Assembly (NCBI RefSeq): GCF_000224145.3 | Contig: NC_020172.2 | Coordinates: forward strand, 563,001 to 627,000 | DNA length: 64,000 nucleotides | Source of the DNA: Ciona intestinalis | Lineage: Eukaryota; Chordata; Ascidiacea; Phlebobranchia; Cionidae | Direction: 5' to 3' | Shown here: positions 14,422 to 27,100 of the stretch, piece after piece | How the letters are laid out: each line of letters begins with the position of its first letter | Numbering within the stretch: the stretch's first letter is position 1 | Notes under the pieces: generated by a model | Database searches by the model: none | Seen by the model: the letters and a program-made list of their open reading frames with translations, nothing else | What the model was told of the DNA's origin: nothing | Program-made: the position numbers and the translations under genes

Positions 14422-16240
14422 AATTTATCACCCCCCCCCACTATTGTCTGACCTATTGATTCAACAGTTATATACCTGGGGTTTATTTCAATTCAGCTCT
14501 CGCCTCATGAATCATACAACTTTTTACTTGGGATGTGTATTTCCATTTGATAATATCATTAAATTATCATCTAACATTTTATTTATATATTCTCTCTACT
14601 GGAAGCTCTATAGCATTACACCAACTTTAACTACAAAATAAATGAATAGAATTTAAATAGCAGATTTAGAATCCAGTTAAATTCCTGTGGCTTAATTTAA
14701 CCTTTGATTGCTTAGTGGTTTAGATTCCCTTTGCTTAACCGTGCAATGCAATACTGAAATGGAAAGTCCAAACTGATACTTGCAAGCCTTTATATTCTTA
14801 GTCTTTTAAGTGATCGTTTGTCATATGAGTGTCGTCATAATTTTTGTAAGATTATTATTGTGTATAGTGTGTAGCATAATACAAACCATTAGTAAACTAT
14901 GCTTCAGCTTCAGAACTCTAGTGTTTGCAAGATAGCATACTATAAATGTTTATTTATCTCTTGGAATACAATATTGAAGATCCGAATAATTAAAACAAAG
15001 AAAAGGGAGAATTAGGGAAAAAATGACAGTTGTAAAAAAACTTGCTACGTCCAAAAAGTAAGGGTAGATACTAAATAGTGTTACTTAGTAAGTTATCATA
15101 AAAAATAAATGTTTCACTCTACATAACAACCATTGTAAAGTGCAAAGTTAAAGTGTATGAATCAGTCCTATATAAAGCTACATGGTAAGTTTCAAATGTA
15201 TTATACTATTAAGAATATTGGTCCATTTATTATGAAAGGAAATTGAAGTTAATTTTTCTTTTATGAATATTCTCATCCCCTAGGCTGGTTTGCAGTGACA
15301 AGTCACTTAATCAGGTTTATAGTTTTACATTACTCATACAGTTGAAAATCTTTTTTTCATATTTTTGTTTAAGCCTTTTAAATATATTCTTATATTTTAA
15401 ACATTTATTATATATTTTTTATTTTGTAGGTTACTTGTGCACTGACATGTTTGGCACATAAGTTTACTTGTAACGGTAAAGGTTAAATTTCCGTTTAGGT
15501 AACTGTATTTCTACCAACATTAAATAATTGTTTCAGTAATTTATTTGTTCACCTTTTGAAGACTTTTATACAAGAAATTTGCTTCAGTGAGCTTAAAAGG
15601 TAAGAATTAACAAAAATTAAAGCTGACTGATTAAACAGTGTGCAAATTAATTTATACAGTGATAAAAAATACAATTCAGTGGGATATTATAGATTAAAAA
15701 TGTCTTAATAAAAAATAACTTCATGTAAACAGTAAAACATAATGACAGTAACAAATATTTGAACCAGTAAATAAATAATCATGGTGTTGGAAAATCTTAC
15801 TATTAGGATGTGATAATGAAGGTAGAATTAATACATGGAATTAATACACTTTTGAATTGGTCTGTTTGGCCAGCTAAATTAAATCATATTTAATTATATA
15901 TTGGTAGCATATAGAAGAGAAAGGCGTATTTTATAAGAAAAATATGCTATTTACAAAAGTGGTTTTAAAAAACGCTGCTTATATACAATATGTACAAAGT
16001 TGGCAATGTTTTTCGCAGACCCTTGTTGAGACACAAAAATAATTAATTCTAATATGTACAATACAAAATATATACAAATACAAAGGTTATATAAATAATC
16101 TTATTAGACACAAATAATAACTTGTTTATTTCTGAATTTTAAAACACAGTTTTGAATTTTGTGTTGAAAAGGTACAAAAAAATTAAAATGTGTTACAGAT
16201 CCAAAATTTTTCTTTAGCTGGAGCCACTGCAGGGGTGAGA
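14422..16240. other. AT-rich region between convergent clathrin light chain and Mieap-like genes
   Basis: About 1.8 kb of 3' UTR and intergenic DNA. An AATAAA at about 14637 is a plausible clathrin poly(A) signal. No coding ORF, RNA gene or clear repeat is seen. Confidence 0.5.
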
Positions 16241-19200
16241 TTACACACCAGTGATCACCACACCTTTGCACACACAACGCCCAGACTGCTTCTCAAGCAG
16301 AGAGGGCCAGAGGTAGGATAGAATAGCGCCGGATTCCCTGTCAGATGTGTGGAAACGTTCATGCCGCATGCTGTCAAATGACTGGCAATCATACTCGAGA
16401 AACAGCGGTGGTGTTTGGACAGCTATTGACCACGATAGGTGGATGCATTCTGTTACATAAACACGCAGAGCGCACGACTCGGACAGACCAGGACGGTCGT
16501 ATAATGCCTGGCTCACTTGGTTTATGACTTCCTGTGAGTGAAGCAGTGGTTATTTCATGCCCGAGAACTATACTTGCACAATTTACGGCATATAAGCATT
16601 AAACCTGGGTGTCCAGGTAATGGGATAAATCTGGCTTAAATCTCCCAAACCATGCTACGTTGAAGGACCCCACACACAGAGATTGGAATAGATTGTGTGG
16701 TAAGTATTGGCTTTGCATGTGCAATATGCAATAGGTAAGTATAAAGAGAGCTTTGTTTTTTACACAAACTTTCAAACTGACCTGTACATTATTAGAAAGA
16801 TCGTAATTTTGTGTCGTTCTTCTCAAGTAAGCATTGAATGTATTTTCGACTTCGCGCACCGCTGCTTCATGTTTAGGAACAACGGCTACGGAGGACGAAC
16901 ACATGATGTCATGTAGACAATGTCGAATGCGGTCAAGCGTGTCACTTGCCGATCGGAAACTCAACTGGAAGGTAAGATGTTCGTAGGGAACTTTTTTGTG
17001 ACGATCGATACACTATCAATTGAAACTAAGTTCACAAACATGGAGAATTAGGTTCAAATTTGTAATTGCAAACTCACAACTCTTTCAAATAATAGAGAAT
17101 TGCAGATGTGTAAAAATATGATCTTTTTGTGATAATTATGTTGCTTAATACAAGAAGTTTAGGATGATTTTCAGGTTTAAGCCTCACCTGCTGACACCAG
17201 ATTGGAATTGAAAAAACCATAACTTTAAATGGCACCATTTAAAACTAAAAAAGTGTCCCTACTCTGATAAAAGAGGTCAACTGTGACATAAATTTCTGAC
17301 AGCAAAGTACAATGTGTCCCAATTTGTTTTTAATCTTATTTTTAACAAGCTTTTGTTGTCTACACTTACCACCATGACAGAGAAGAGCAACTTTGCTTTT
17401 ATATTATCGCTGTTATCTGTCTTCCATTCCCTGTCGAGTGCATCCATTGCCTGTAGCCTTCCATCACTATACAAGCTTCTAAATGAGCGAGCAAGTTCAC
17501 TTGGCCGTGAAGCTCCATTGCTAAGGTCTTCGAAGGTCCCACTACCGCCGTCGAACGAGCGCTTGGCTTGGCTTGATAATCTGAAAGGTAAACAAATTTT
17601 TTTTTATGTTTTTGTGCAACATCCTAAAAAAAAGTAAAACTTACTCCTTAGTTATTTTGTTTGGTAAAGGGTATGTTTAAAATATTCATGCTGTTTCAAA
17701 GTAACACAGTTATAGCTATGAAAACTGTTGTATATTAAGATAAAATACATTGCAACTATGAATTATTCTACTATTTATGACATTCTACCTTTCAACCAAC
17801 TCATTTTCCCGTAAACGAAGTTTTGTGATTGCTTTCTGAGCTTTATGTAGCTCATGACGAAGTCGATCACATTCCTTCCGATGTAAAGCAACAGCTTCGA
17901 ATATTTGAGGTTGTTTCAACGAACGGTTGCCTGCTTCTGCAAGAACAACAGCAATGTCAGAAACTTAATTTGGGCAAACACATTTGTATATGTGCAAAAA
18001 ACATTTGTCCATACAATTAACCCCTTTTTTAGAGGACGCACATGATAAAACTCTTTACTTATTTAGTGGTAAGTGAAAGATATTTCTGGCTACACTATAG
18101 CTGATGGACATGGAAAAGTGAAGAAAAATATAAAAGTATGACTTTTTTAACAGTAAAACAAGCTTGTAAATTCACTTTGTCAGCACTTACCTGGACCATT
18201 AGGAGAGGGGTTTGGTGTGTTCTTTGTTTCAAGATCCCCTGAGGAACCTGAAGGGCAATAAAAAAGGTATTCAAAATACTGTAGATGTACTATATACAAA
18301 AAAAGTCTTTCAGCAATTTTTTTATGCTACAAAAATAAGGAACAATATGTGTATGTTAACCTATAAGCAGAAGAAGTGGATTGGTAAAGGTACTGTCAAT
18401 GCGAAACACTTTTATATTATGAGCAGAAATTTTTATTTGACATTTAAAATAAGGAAAATTTATATGTTTAATCATAAGCACAGGAGAAGGCTTATTAAAG
18501 GTACAGGTTTGTACATGTACATGCAAACAGGTTTACGAGCATATTATGTGTTTGCGCACATTTCCTCTCCAGTGACGTGTGATTCTAGTAAATATTATTT
18601 AACAACGGAGAATTCACACAAATTACTTGAATCGGTGCTCTGATTGTGACTCAAGCTAGAATCAGTGACGCAAGGACTGTTTGTTTCGTTTACTTTGCCA
18701 AGTTACCGGGTTCTCTAGTGTTTATTTAGCTCCGTTTCGTGTACCTTAGTGGTGTTTTATATGAGGGCCGTTAACCGGGCATAAAATGGCAACTGTTGCA
18801 CCTCATAATGGCACTTAAGACGTCACAATGGTTTAAGGGGTAAGGAACCTTCTGAATCATAAACTTTTATAGAAGGTCGGAAAATAAAGGAAACTACTTG
18901 ACGTTAAAAAGGGAAATTTAATATGATTAAAAGTTTTTATTTCAGCACACAACCTAAGCTATACCAGCTAATACAAATTCCAAACGCCAAAAATTCAAAA
19001 ATTTAATTCAAAACAAGTTAGATCGGCTCGGGAAGTGCTTTATTTGTGAAGGCTCTGATTATTTGCACAGGAATGCTCTTATTTGCTTAAGGAACTTGAC
19101 TAGTCATGTTTTCCCATACTTAACAACTAATAAATACGTTGTTGGGCTCAAGGCTTAATACCAAAGTTTCTGTATTTTTTAAGTGCAAAATTTTTATTTC

Positions 19201-22200
19201 CTATTTTCTAAAAGCAAAAACTTTTAATGTTTTGAACAAAATTTTATTATGCTTTCGCTTATTAAAACTGTCAACTAGGACACAAGTATTATAACCGCTC
19301 TGTTTGACCAAACAACATATCCATTCATGATACTTAAAGAAATATTTGTTAAAACCAAACAATGTCTCGTTGTAAATCTGGCATCAATGTTTTTTTGATA
19401 CGTCAATTTCTTTTCCACATTTCTTTGTAAAAAGTTTGTTATTACAGAGCCTTAGAGATTTTCCATAAATATTTGACAGATACAAAAGGCCGCACTACAT
19501 AAAATATGTAATCTTTCCGGAGGGTATGACAAAACTGTCAATGAGCAATCAAACCAATACTTAAGTACCTCTCCAATGGAATTGAAATTGGTGGCTTGCG
19601 TTTGGTCAATTGGGATACTCTTACGATATTTGGTTATTTCAAATACTATTACACACCACATTGTAATCAACCAAATGATTAACATAGCTTTTACAGGGAT
19701 AACAATAGTAGATTGTTATGAAAGAAAATCTGGAGACTTGTTGGTGTCGCAACGCACAAAGGAACTCAAACTTTGGACACGCGATTGGCGCTACTTTAAT
19801 TTATTTTGACAATCGATTTAATCTGTCTTGGCTTGGATCAGGCATTCCACACCGCCATTTAAACTTGCGATCAGCAAACCAACAATGGTGGTATCATATA
19901 ACACTTATTGTTCCTATTGTGCCGACTGAGGTGTATGATATAAGGGATATGTAATGAAGAGTCCAGTAGGTCATAATTGGCATTTCTTTGTGACCTTTTT
20001 ACAATAGCAAGTTAGTTATGGCTTAATATAGGCCTTGGGAACTAGTAGTTTGAAAATATAGTAATGGGGCTTTGACTTTGACATAATACATCAAACATAT
20101 AATTTCCCATATACTGAATTATAAGTTTTATACTATTCAGATAAAATGAATTCTATACTTGACTCTTAAGGTGCTGTAAAAATACAGCTATAACACACTA
20201 AAAGATAAATGGCGCCAATTCAAAGTGAGGGTCGTGTAAAAACTGACCTGTGTAAACACACTATCCTATTTGTATTGTTGTATTATAATACCAAGCATAC
20301 CATACATAGACAAGGCACATACTAACATACACACCTAGACCTACGTATTTATTTTAAGTGATAATATTATAAATGGAAGTTTATAAAGCATCAAAACCAA
20401 ATTTTAATTTTCCCATGTTAATAAAGACAATTCGTTCAAGTTTGTATATTAATCTAACTTTTAAGTATCAAGAGAAAGGTAACTTGTCTAAACAAAGTAT
20501 TGCAGGCTAATATTTGGGGTAGCACTGTAGCAGTAGTTGTAAATATCAACAAATATTAACTACTGGGTACTTAGGTAGTTGAACTTAAAACTAAACTTGT
20601 AACAAGCTTGCACAGCTGTAGTTTAAATTAGCGAAGCACGTAAGGAACAAGTGCGCCGTCGTGCAAAACGACCATTGAGCAGTCATTTCTACTTTGAAGT
20701 GCCTTTATAAACAAAGGGGGTTCTGGAAATTTTTATCGGACATATTACGTGCTTGAGTCTTTACAGTCCTGTTGGCACACCGGCCAAGTGACACTTTTGC
20801 AACTTTACATTCCAAACCATTTATTACTAGCTGTAGTTTATCCAACCAAAGTGGATTGTAAGGCTTACTTGTCTAAATTATTAATTGCATTTAAGTGTTT
20901 GCTCAACTATAAGCGCCATACAAACATATGTTTTAAGCTTGACTTTTAAGCTCTGTGTTTACACAGTTCTAAGGTTCACAGAACACCACATAGCATGTGT
21001 ACACGTCACAATATTTGTTCCAACACAACACAAGCTCACCGTTATGGCTAGGAGAGCCTTTTGAGGAGGTTTTGGATTTGTTTGGACTTATGTTTGATTC
21101 TGAATCACTTCGAAAGCCACTTGTTGAAAATGTTTCAGGCGTACCAGGATCATCAGGTACAAACTCCTGTGAAAATACAATTTCATAAGCTAACTATGAA
21201 ACTGAAGTGTCACATTACAACTTCAACATTTTTCCACATATTTTTTTTTCTATGAACTTGTTGTCATATGTGTGGTGCACAGACATCAAGACCATACAAA
21301 ACTGCATGCTAAACTACTTAACAATGCATTTTGTACAAATATGACCCCCCAAAAACATTGTGAAGCATTATAAAACAGATTTATTATTTTTAATGATTCA
21401 TCATCTACACTGCAGAAGATTATCACAGTTACTTACTTTTAATGCATTAATAACAGCATTGAAAGCTTGGGAATAATGATTAAGGGCTGGGGCAAGTTTT
21501 GCATCAACAGGAACTGAAATTATTTCTTTGCGAAGTTGTGAAAATGTGAGAAGCAAGTCTTTGTCTCTTTCTATTCTGTCCTGTAAGCAAAACACAAAAA
21601 AGTTTGTTTTAGGTAATTTCTTTTTGAAAAGTTTTCATTTCTTACTTGCATGATTGAGACCAGTCTTGGCAACTGTGCGTAGTTCATTGTAGGTTCAATA
21701 ATGTTAAGGATTGCTTTGTTCTTGTATAAACGCTCCTGTACAAAAAAATTCATAAAGTTTCTTTTACATCTATTAATCTTTTGCTATTTTATCGTAAAAC
21801 CAAGCATTTTAAAACAATAAACAAAAAAAAAATTTCCAGTACCTGTATATCAGTAGATGTATACTTCATTAACCGCTGGTGGTTGCACTCAGAAGGAAGC
21901 TCAAACGAGGAATTTAACTTATCACTTTTAATCGGATCTGGGGAAAAAAGGCTCTTCCGAGATGTTGGTGATGTGTCTTGATCACGCTCTGAAAGAGCCC
22001 GGTTTGTCCGGTTAAGTTTTTGCGACGAGAATTTACAGTTTAGTATCATTCTGTCGAGCTCAGTTCTGAGAGCAGAGGGCAATGACATCATCTCTGATTT
22101 CACTTCTTCTTCACCGATTGGAGAAGTCTCAACAGAAACTGCACCGTGCTCTCCTAGGCCCTCAAGTGCTCGTTCTAAACAACGTCTTCGGTGGCGAAGC

Positions 22201-23333
22201 ATTTTTAAAATTCCCACTCCGTCAATGAAGCCAGCAATCTGGAAAAACAGAAAAACATGATAAACTATACTAGTACTACAAAAGCGATAAAAATGTGTAT
22301 ATATATTAAAATAAAAAACACTGTTGTACCGAACCTTTAAAAGATTTTTGCATTGTGACTCCTGGCTATCCCAGTTTGGAACTTTTGGCAAGTCTGTCGT
22401 CAAACTTCGAGCATAAAGCTTTACAATCTGCATCACTAAAGTACCAAGAGGAAGTTTATCCAGAGGAAATTTTTGCGGCCTCTAAAAAAAAGGGAAAAAT
22501 CAATAGCAAATTACCACAGTTAGTAATATAAGGGTTTAAACCTTGTACATTACACAAACACATAAAACAACTTGATTACCAAATCCAATAGTTAAAAAAC
22601 TAATAATCAAACAGCTGTAAAATTACTCCTGAATACTATTGGTAAAGTGAGAATTTGAAGCTTGTACAATACATAAACTCAAAAAATAGCTTGATCGCCA
22701 AACTTTCAAAGTCAAAACAATCACACACCTCCATAAACACTCTTGAATATAATGCATTAATGATACACAGTGTATGAGGAATTCCCTCTATAAAAAGGTC
22801 AATGGGAAAATCTGGGTAGATCTTGCTTAAAGAGGATTTCGAGAGATCCTTGATCAGTGAAGCAACTTCTTCATTCTTGTTGCTCTCATACAGCAAAGCA
22901 ATCCTCCTTAGAGCATATCCAGGCTCATAATCTTCAACTTTTAAAGATGGTGTTTGTCTAAGATTGATTAGAAGACTTTTTAAATGCTAGAACCACTAGT
23001 TAAAAGTTAGGCATCTCATTATATTTTTTGACTATTAATAGCTTATTTTTTTATTTTTTTTTCTTCAACAGTTTTTGCCCATAGTAGATGCCTAATGATT
23101 GTGGTTTGTTGCTAATTCCCTACTCTTGGTTAGTTCAATTTATTTAATATCTTATTCAAAGTGATAATTATTAAAATATATGTTATGTAAAAATTAAGTA
23201 TTTCTTACATTGGACCATTGTCATTGGTAGGTACATTGTTCCATTTTAATTTTGAACTTGAACGAGATTTGTCTCGTCTCATTCTTGATGGTGGGCGTAT
23301 GTTGTTGCTTCCACCATCACTTAAAGAGCTCAT
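16241..23333 (-). CDS. spata18: Mieap (SPATA18)-type C-terminal domain protein
   Basis: Exons (minus): 23333-23209, 22957-22729, 22481-22335, 22238-21843, 21735-21646, 21580-21437, 21166-21040, 18247-18191, 17936-17789, 17580-17370, 16964-16782, 16531-16241. All phases join, giving 715 residues. The C-terminal part (about 505-712) resembles the Mieap domain of mitochondria-eating protein: SLYSDGRLQAMDAL matches its SDSYSQARLDAQ segment, followed by a helical stretch and a tail HERFHTSDRESGAILSYLWP with KGVVITG (family: YxxDx...YHVWPALM, MKGEAVT). A short coiled coil precedes it (KECDRLRHELHKAQKAITKL, about 455-475). Residues 1-300 (KKxRSSS-rich start, LYESNKNEEVASLIKDL, DGVGILKMLRHRRRCLERAL) I do not recognise; they differ from the vertebrate N-terminus. 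Vertebrate Mieap acts in mitochondrial quality control. That role here is only inferred from the domain. Confidence 0.75.
18248..21039. other. Large intron of the Mieap-like gene
   Basis: 2.8 kb intron, by far the longest of this gene. It has several open frames of 60-140 codons on the plus strand, but they are AT-driven, without splice context or recognisable motifs. No transposon ends were found. Confidence 0.5.
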
Positions 23334-24162
23334 TGTGAAAAAATAATGTCACACACAAATGCTGTTTTCTTACATGCTGTTACACTGTAATTAAAAGTTT
23401 TGGTAAGGTATTTCAAAATAGTCTAAACATTTTCGCATATCGTCTGAACATTCTGACCTGGCTATACCAGTTGAGTTAGGTTTATACTGAAAATCTAGTT
23501 TTGACAAGCTATTATTCATTCCATAGGGCTTTCGAATGATGCAAGTCATCAGCAGCTTAAGTGAATGAAGAAGTGGCTCGGTTTCCGCTGAGTAAACGAA
23601 CTACGCGCCGCGCATCTTCGCTGTTCTTTTGTTGTTAAGCACCCCACGCTGAAATAGCGTCTCCTTCAGTGGAGTCGATTAAAATAGAAATATAGCGTAG
23701 GTACATCTCCACAAAAACGAGTAAAGTTTTCTTCACAAAAAAATCCTAAATACTTTTTAATTTTAAAATGGTAAGCGTAGAATTTCTCAACCATTTAAAA
23801 TAAGCATTTTAATTATTTTTTTTTAATTAAAACCTTCCCTGTATCCTTTCTTATCATTGGCGGGAAGTTGGTTTGATGTCTGTGGTTTTGTTTTACGCCG
23901 TTGCATGGTAGCATGAATGATTTAGTTTACGTTTAAAAAATGTATCACTTTCTCTTGCTGTTATTCTGTATGTAATAGTATTTAAATCTTTATTTTCTCA
24001 AAAACTTTGTTTAACAGGACCACTACATGAAGTAGTGCAGATTTAAAGCAAATGAACTTTTATTTTTTTTAGAATAAAAAGTCTATTGTATAATACTGGT
24101 TGTCAATGATTTAACTTTATAGATTTTTCTGATCTATATAGTAATACAAACAAAACTTTACT
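23334..24162. other. Divergent intergenic region, Mieap-like / unknown membrane protein
   Basis: About 830 bp between two genes transcribed in opposite directions, likely holding both promoters. A slightly CpG-richer block lies at 23580-23720. Nothing else can be identified. Confidence 0.45.
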
Positions 24163-27100
24163 ATGGCTAAAAAGGAAAAGAAGAAGCCAAATAAAAATGA
24201 ATCAAATCCAGAATCTGATGCTCCAGAAAAGGTTGATCCACGAGTTTTGAAAATCGGAGAATTGCATGACTTAATAAAAACAAACAAAAGAGAACAAAGA
24301 TCAAAAACAGCCATGATGCAAAAGCTAACACTGCCATTAAAAAGTAAGTTTACTTGCAAATAAAATAATACTTTTTTGACTGCAGCTTCGATTAAAGCTA
24401 CACATTTCATTACCGTAGGCGGAAAAAAAAAATTAATTGATGTAATGAATCTAATGATACTGTTGTGTTTTATTGCAGCAATATTACACCAAGGAGTGGG
24501 CAAATTGCATTGTAGCCTTCTCTCTTTGTTGGAGAATAAGGCAAATTTTTAAAATCTAAACGATTGGTCTGTTTGGAGTTGTAGGCAGATTTTGGTTACC
24601 TCGGACAGTAATAAACCCGCCAATATTTATTAACAAGATTTAAATATTGGGTTCATTGGTGGAAAAAACACTTAAAGTACTTGCATATCGTTTTGCAGTC
24701 TTGTAGCAATTGTCTAATTAAATGTTTTTTTTGCTTTGTGCGCTAGCACAAACACCTGTGTTCACTGCCCTTCGAGAACAATATGTGACGGTCAGTCAAA
24801 AACAGTAAATTGGGTAAAATGTATCGTGTTCGTAAATGGTTAACCCCCTTAATTCACTTTTTTGTTGACCATATATCCACAAAAGTAGAACCCTTTCTTT
24901 GTTAATTCCTGAATATGATCCTGCGGCCTGCGCTCATTGTGTATATATATAGGAATGTCGAGTGTTAAGAAAGCGCTTATTTAAAGAGTTGCAAACCTGG
25001 TTTCCTTTTCAAACTTTCTTCTTGCTGCAATAATCACCAAATGCAGAGGTTTTTAATTATATTTTATAAACAGGGATCAACAGTCTTCCCTCAATTCATG
25101 CTTCCCTTCCAATTGTTCACACTTTATTTCCTGGATCTAAAAGTGTTAACTTGGGGTTTGAGCCTCCAGTACCGGATATACCAAATGCAGAGGTTTTTTT
25201 GGATGAAGTGCCAACTGCTGATCTGCTGAAAAAATTTAAGGGTAACTATTTTATTACTTTTTTGCTATTTGTGATTGGTAAAGCGGGCTTTGGTTATTTT
25301 ATTGAATTGTTTGTTAATTTTGAGGAAACAAAAGGGTTCAATAGTCAATAGTTAAGTTGTAATACTTTATTAGATTTTTTTAAACAATGGACTATATGTC
25401 TATCAGTTCATGTATACACATTTATGTTTGTATATGTTATATTTATCTGTAATGGTTATTGGTAAAGACTAGGTTTAAAAATTAAATAATCCAGTGATTT
25501 TGTGCCAAATGCATGTTTCTGGATATTACAAAGGCCTAACAAAGCCATTTATATACATGCAAACAGATTTTTACTATTTTCAAAATATGACAAATTAGTT
25601 CTACATTTGTCATGTAAAATTTATAAAACCTCATTGCAGCTATGACCCCACCTCCAGCAGTACGCCCAGCGTTATCATTTATGGGCGAGAACGTGGACAA
25701 AACTGACTTAGGATTATTAGATGTTGTAGCAAAGCAGGACAGTCACACTTTCTTGGAGCAGAGAGTTGGAAAAGAAAATTTTGAAGCTATAATAAAAAAT
25801 GAGGAACTTTTTGAGGATGTTTTAAAGAGTAATCGGAAGTGGACCAGAGGTTAGGTTCTCTAGGACTTTAATGTTCAGATGTTGTAATAATATAACTAAT
25901 AATATTTTTTTACAGCTTTCAAATGTAAAATTTGCTTAATTCTTCTACTTTTGCTTGTTGCAATAATAGCAGGTAAGTAAGTTATTGAATTACCTACATT
26001 GTTGCATGTTTGTGTATGGCTTTTACATGGCTATTCCCAGTTTTGTCGTTAACCTTTTAGGTTCCCCCGAATTGGGTGATGCCTTTGTCTATAAAGTTGT
26101 GTATTTTGTCTTAAATACCTTTCAACATACTGTAAGTTGTTTAACTTACAATCTCACTAGGTTCAGGGTATTACTTATCCACATTACAAGCCCCTGTTCC
26201 AACACCATTTCCTAACACAACTGTTATGACTACCACTGAACATGTATTGCAAACTGTAAGTATTTGAAAATCTTACATTTAAAACTAATGTGTTATATAT
26301 AATTTTTCTTGGAATCTATTTAAATATAGAGCCATATAAAGTATTATTACTAGTTTTATTAAACTTATTTTTTGCTCCTTGTACATGTAGTACAACTGGT
26401 TTGAAGCTTGATGTGCTACAAGTAGTACTGTGGTACAGTTCTTTGGGCAAAGCATTATGACTACTTGGCTCAAGTAGTTAAGTTTTACAAATTGGTTCTA
26501 CAGAAAAACAGCCTTACCCAGAAAGTTGAAATTCATATGTGTGCTGTATAAAATTACTAAAGTAAAGTGTTCCACAGCACACTCTATGAGTTGCCCCACC
26601 ATGCTAAGATAAAATAATTGATCATAATCCACAATTACTGTGAACAAACTGTTTTTTTTTACATATCACAAGCAACAAAACTTTATGGAAATGAACAATA
26701 TATAGCCATGCTTATTTATTACTATTCACACTCATAGGTTCCAGTAAACCCATCGCAAGACCCATTTACTTACTTACCTCGCCCAAAGTCATATCAGCTT
26801 TTTTGTCCTTTCATCGAAGGCATATTTTCCTGCAACAAGTTTGGCGACATTGCAAGTTTACCAAATGGAGATACCACATCCCAGCATGTGATAAATAGAC
26901 TGTACAGTATTTACGGGTTCGGGGTAAGAATACTTTTGGAAGGCTGTTAACTGGTATCTAAACAAATGCTTTACAAATGTTTTTAACAGGCACACCACTG
27001 TTGAAAATTTTATTTTCACAGAAACCACTAGGGCAGTGGTTCTTAAACTGGGGGGCGCGCCCCCCTAGAGGGGCGTGTAACACTTGGAAGGGGGTCGCGA

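Noticed and set aside
18212-18643. 143-codon plus-strand frame in the large intron of the Mieap-like gene
   Set aside because: Overlaps an antisense exon of that gene, is Lys/Tyr/Phe-rich from AT content, and has no recognisable motif.
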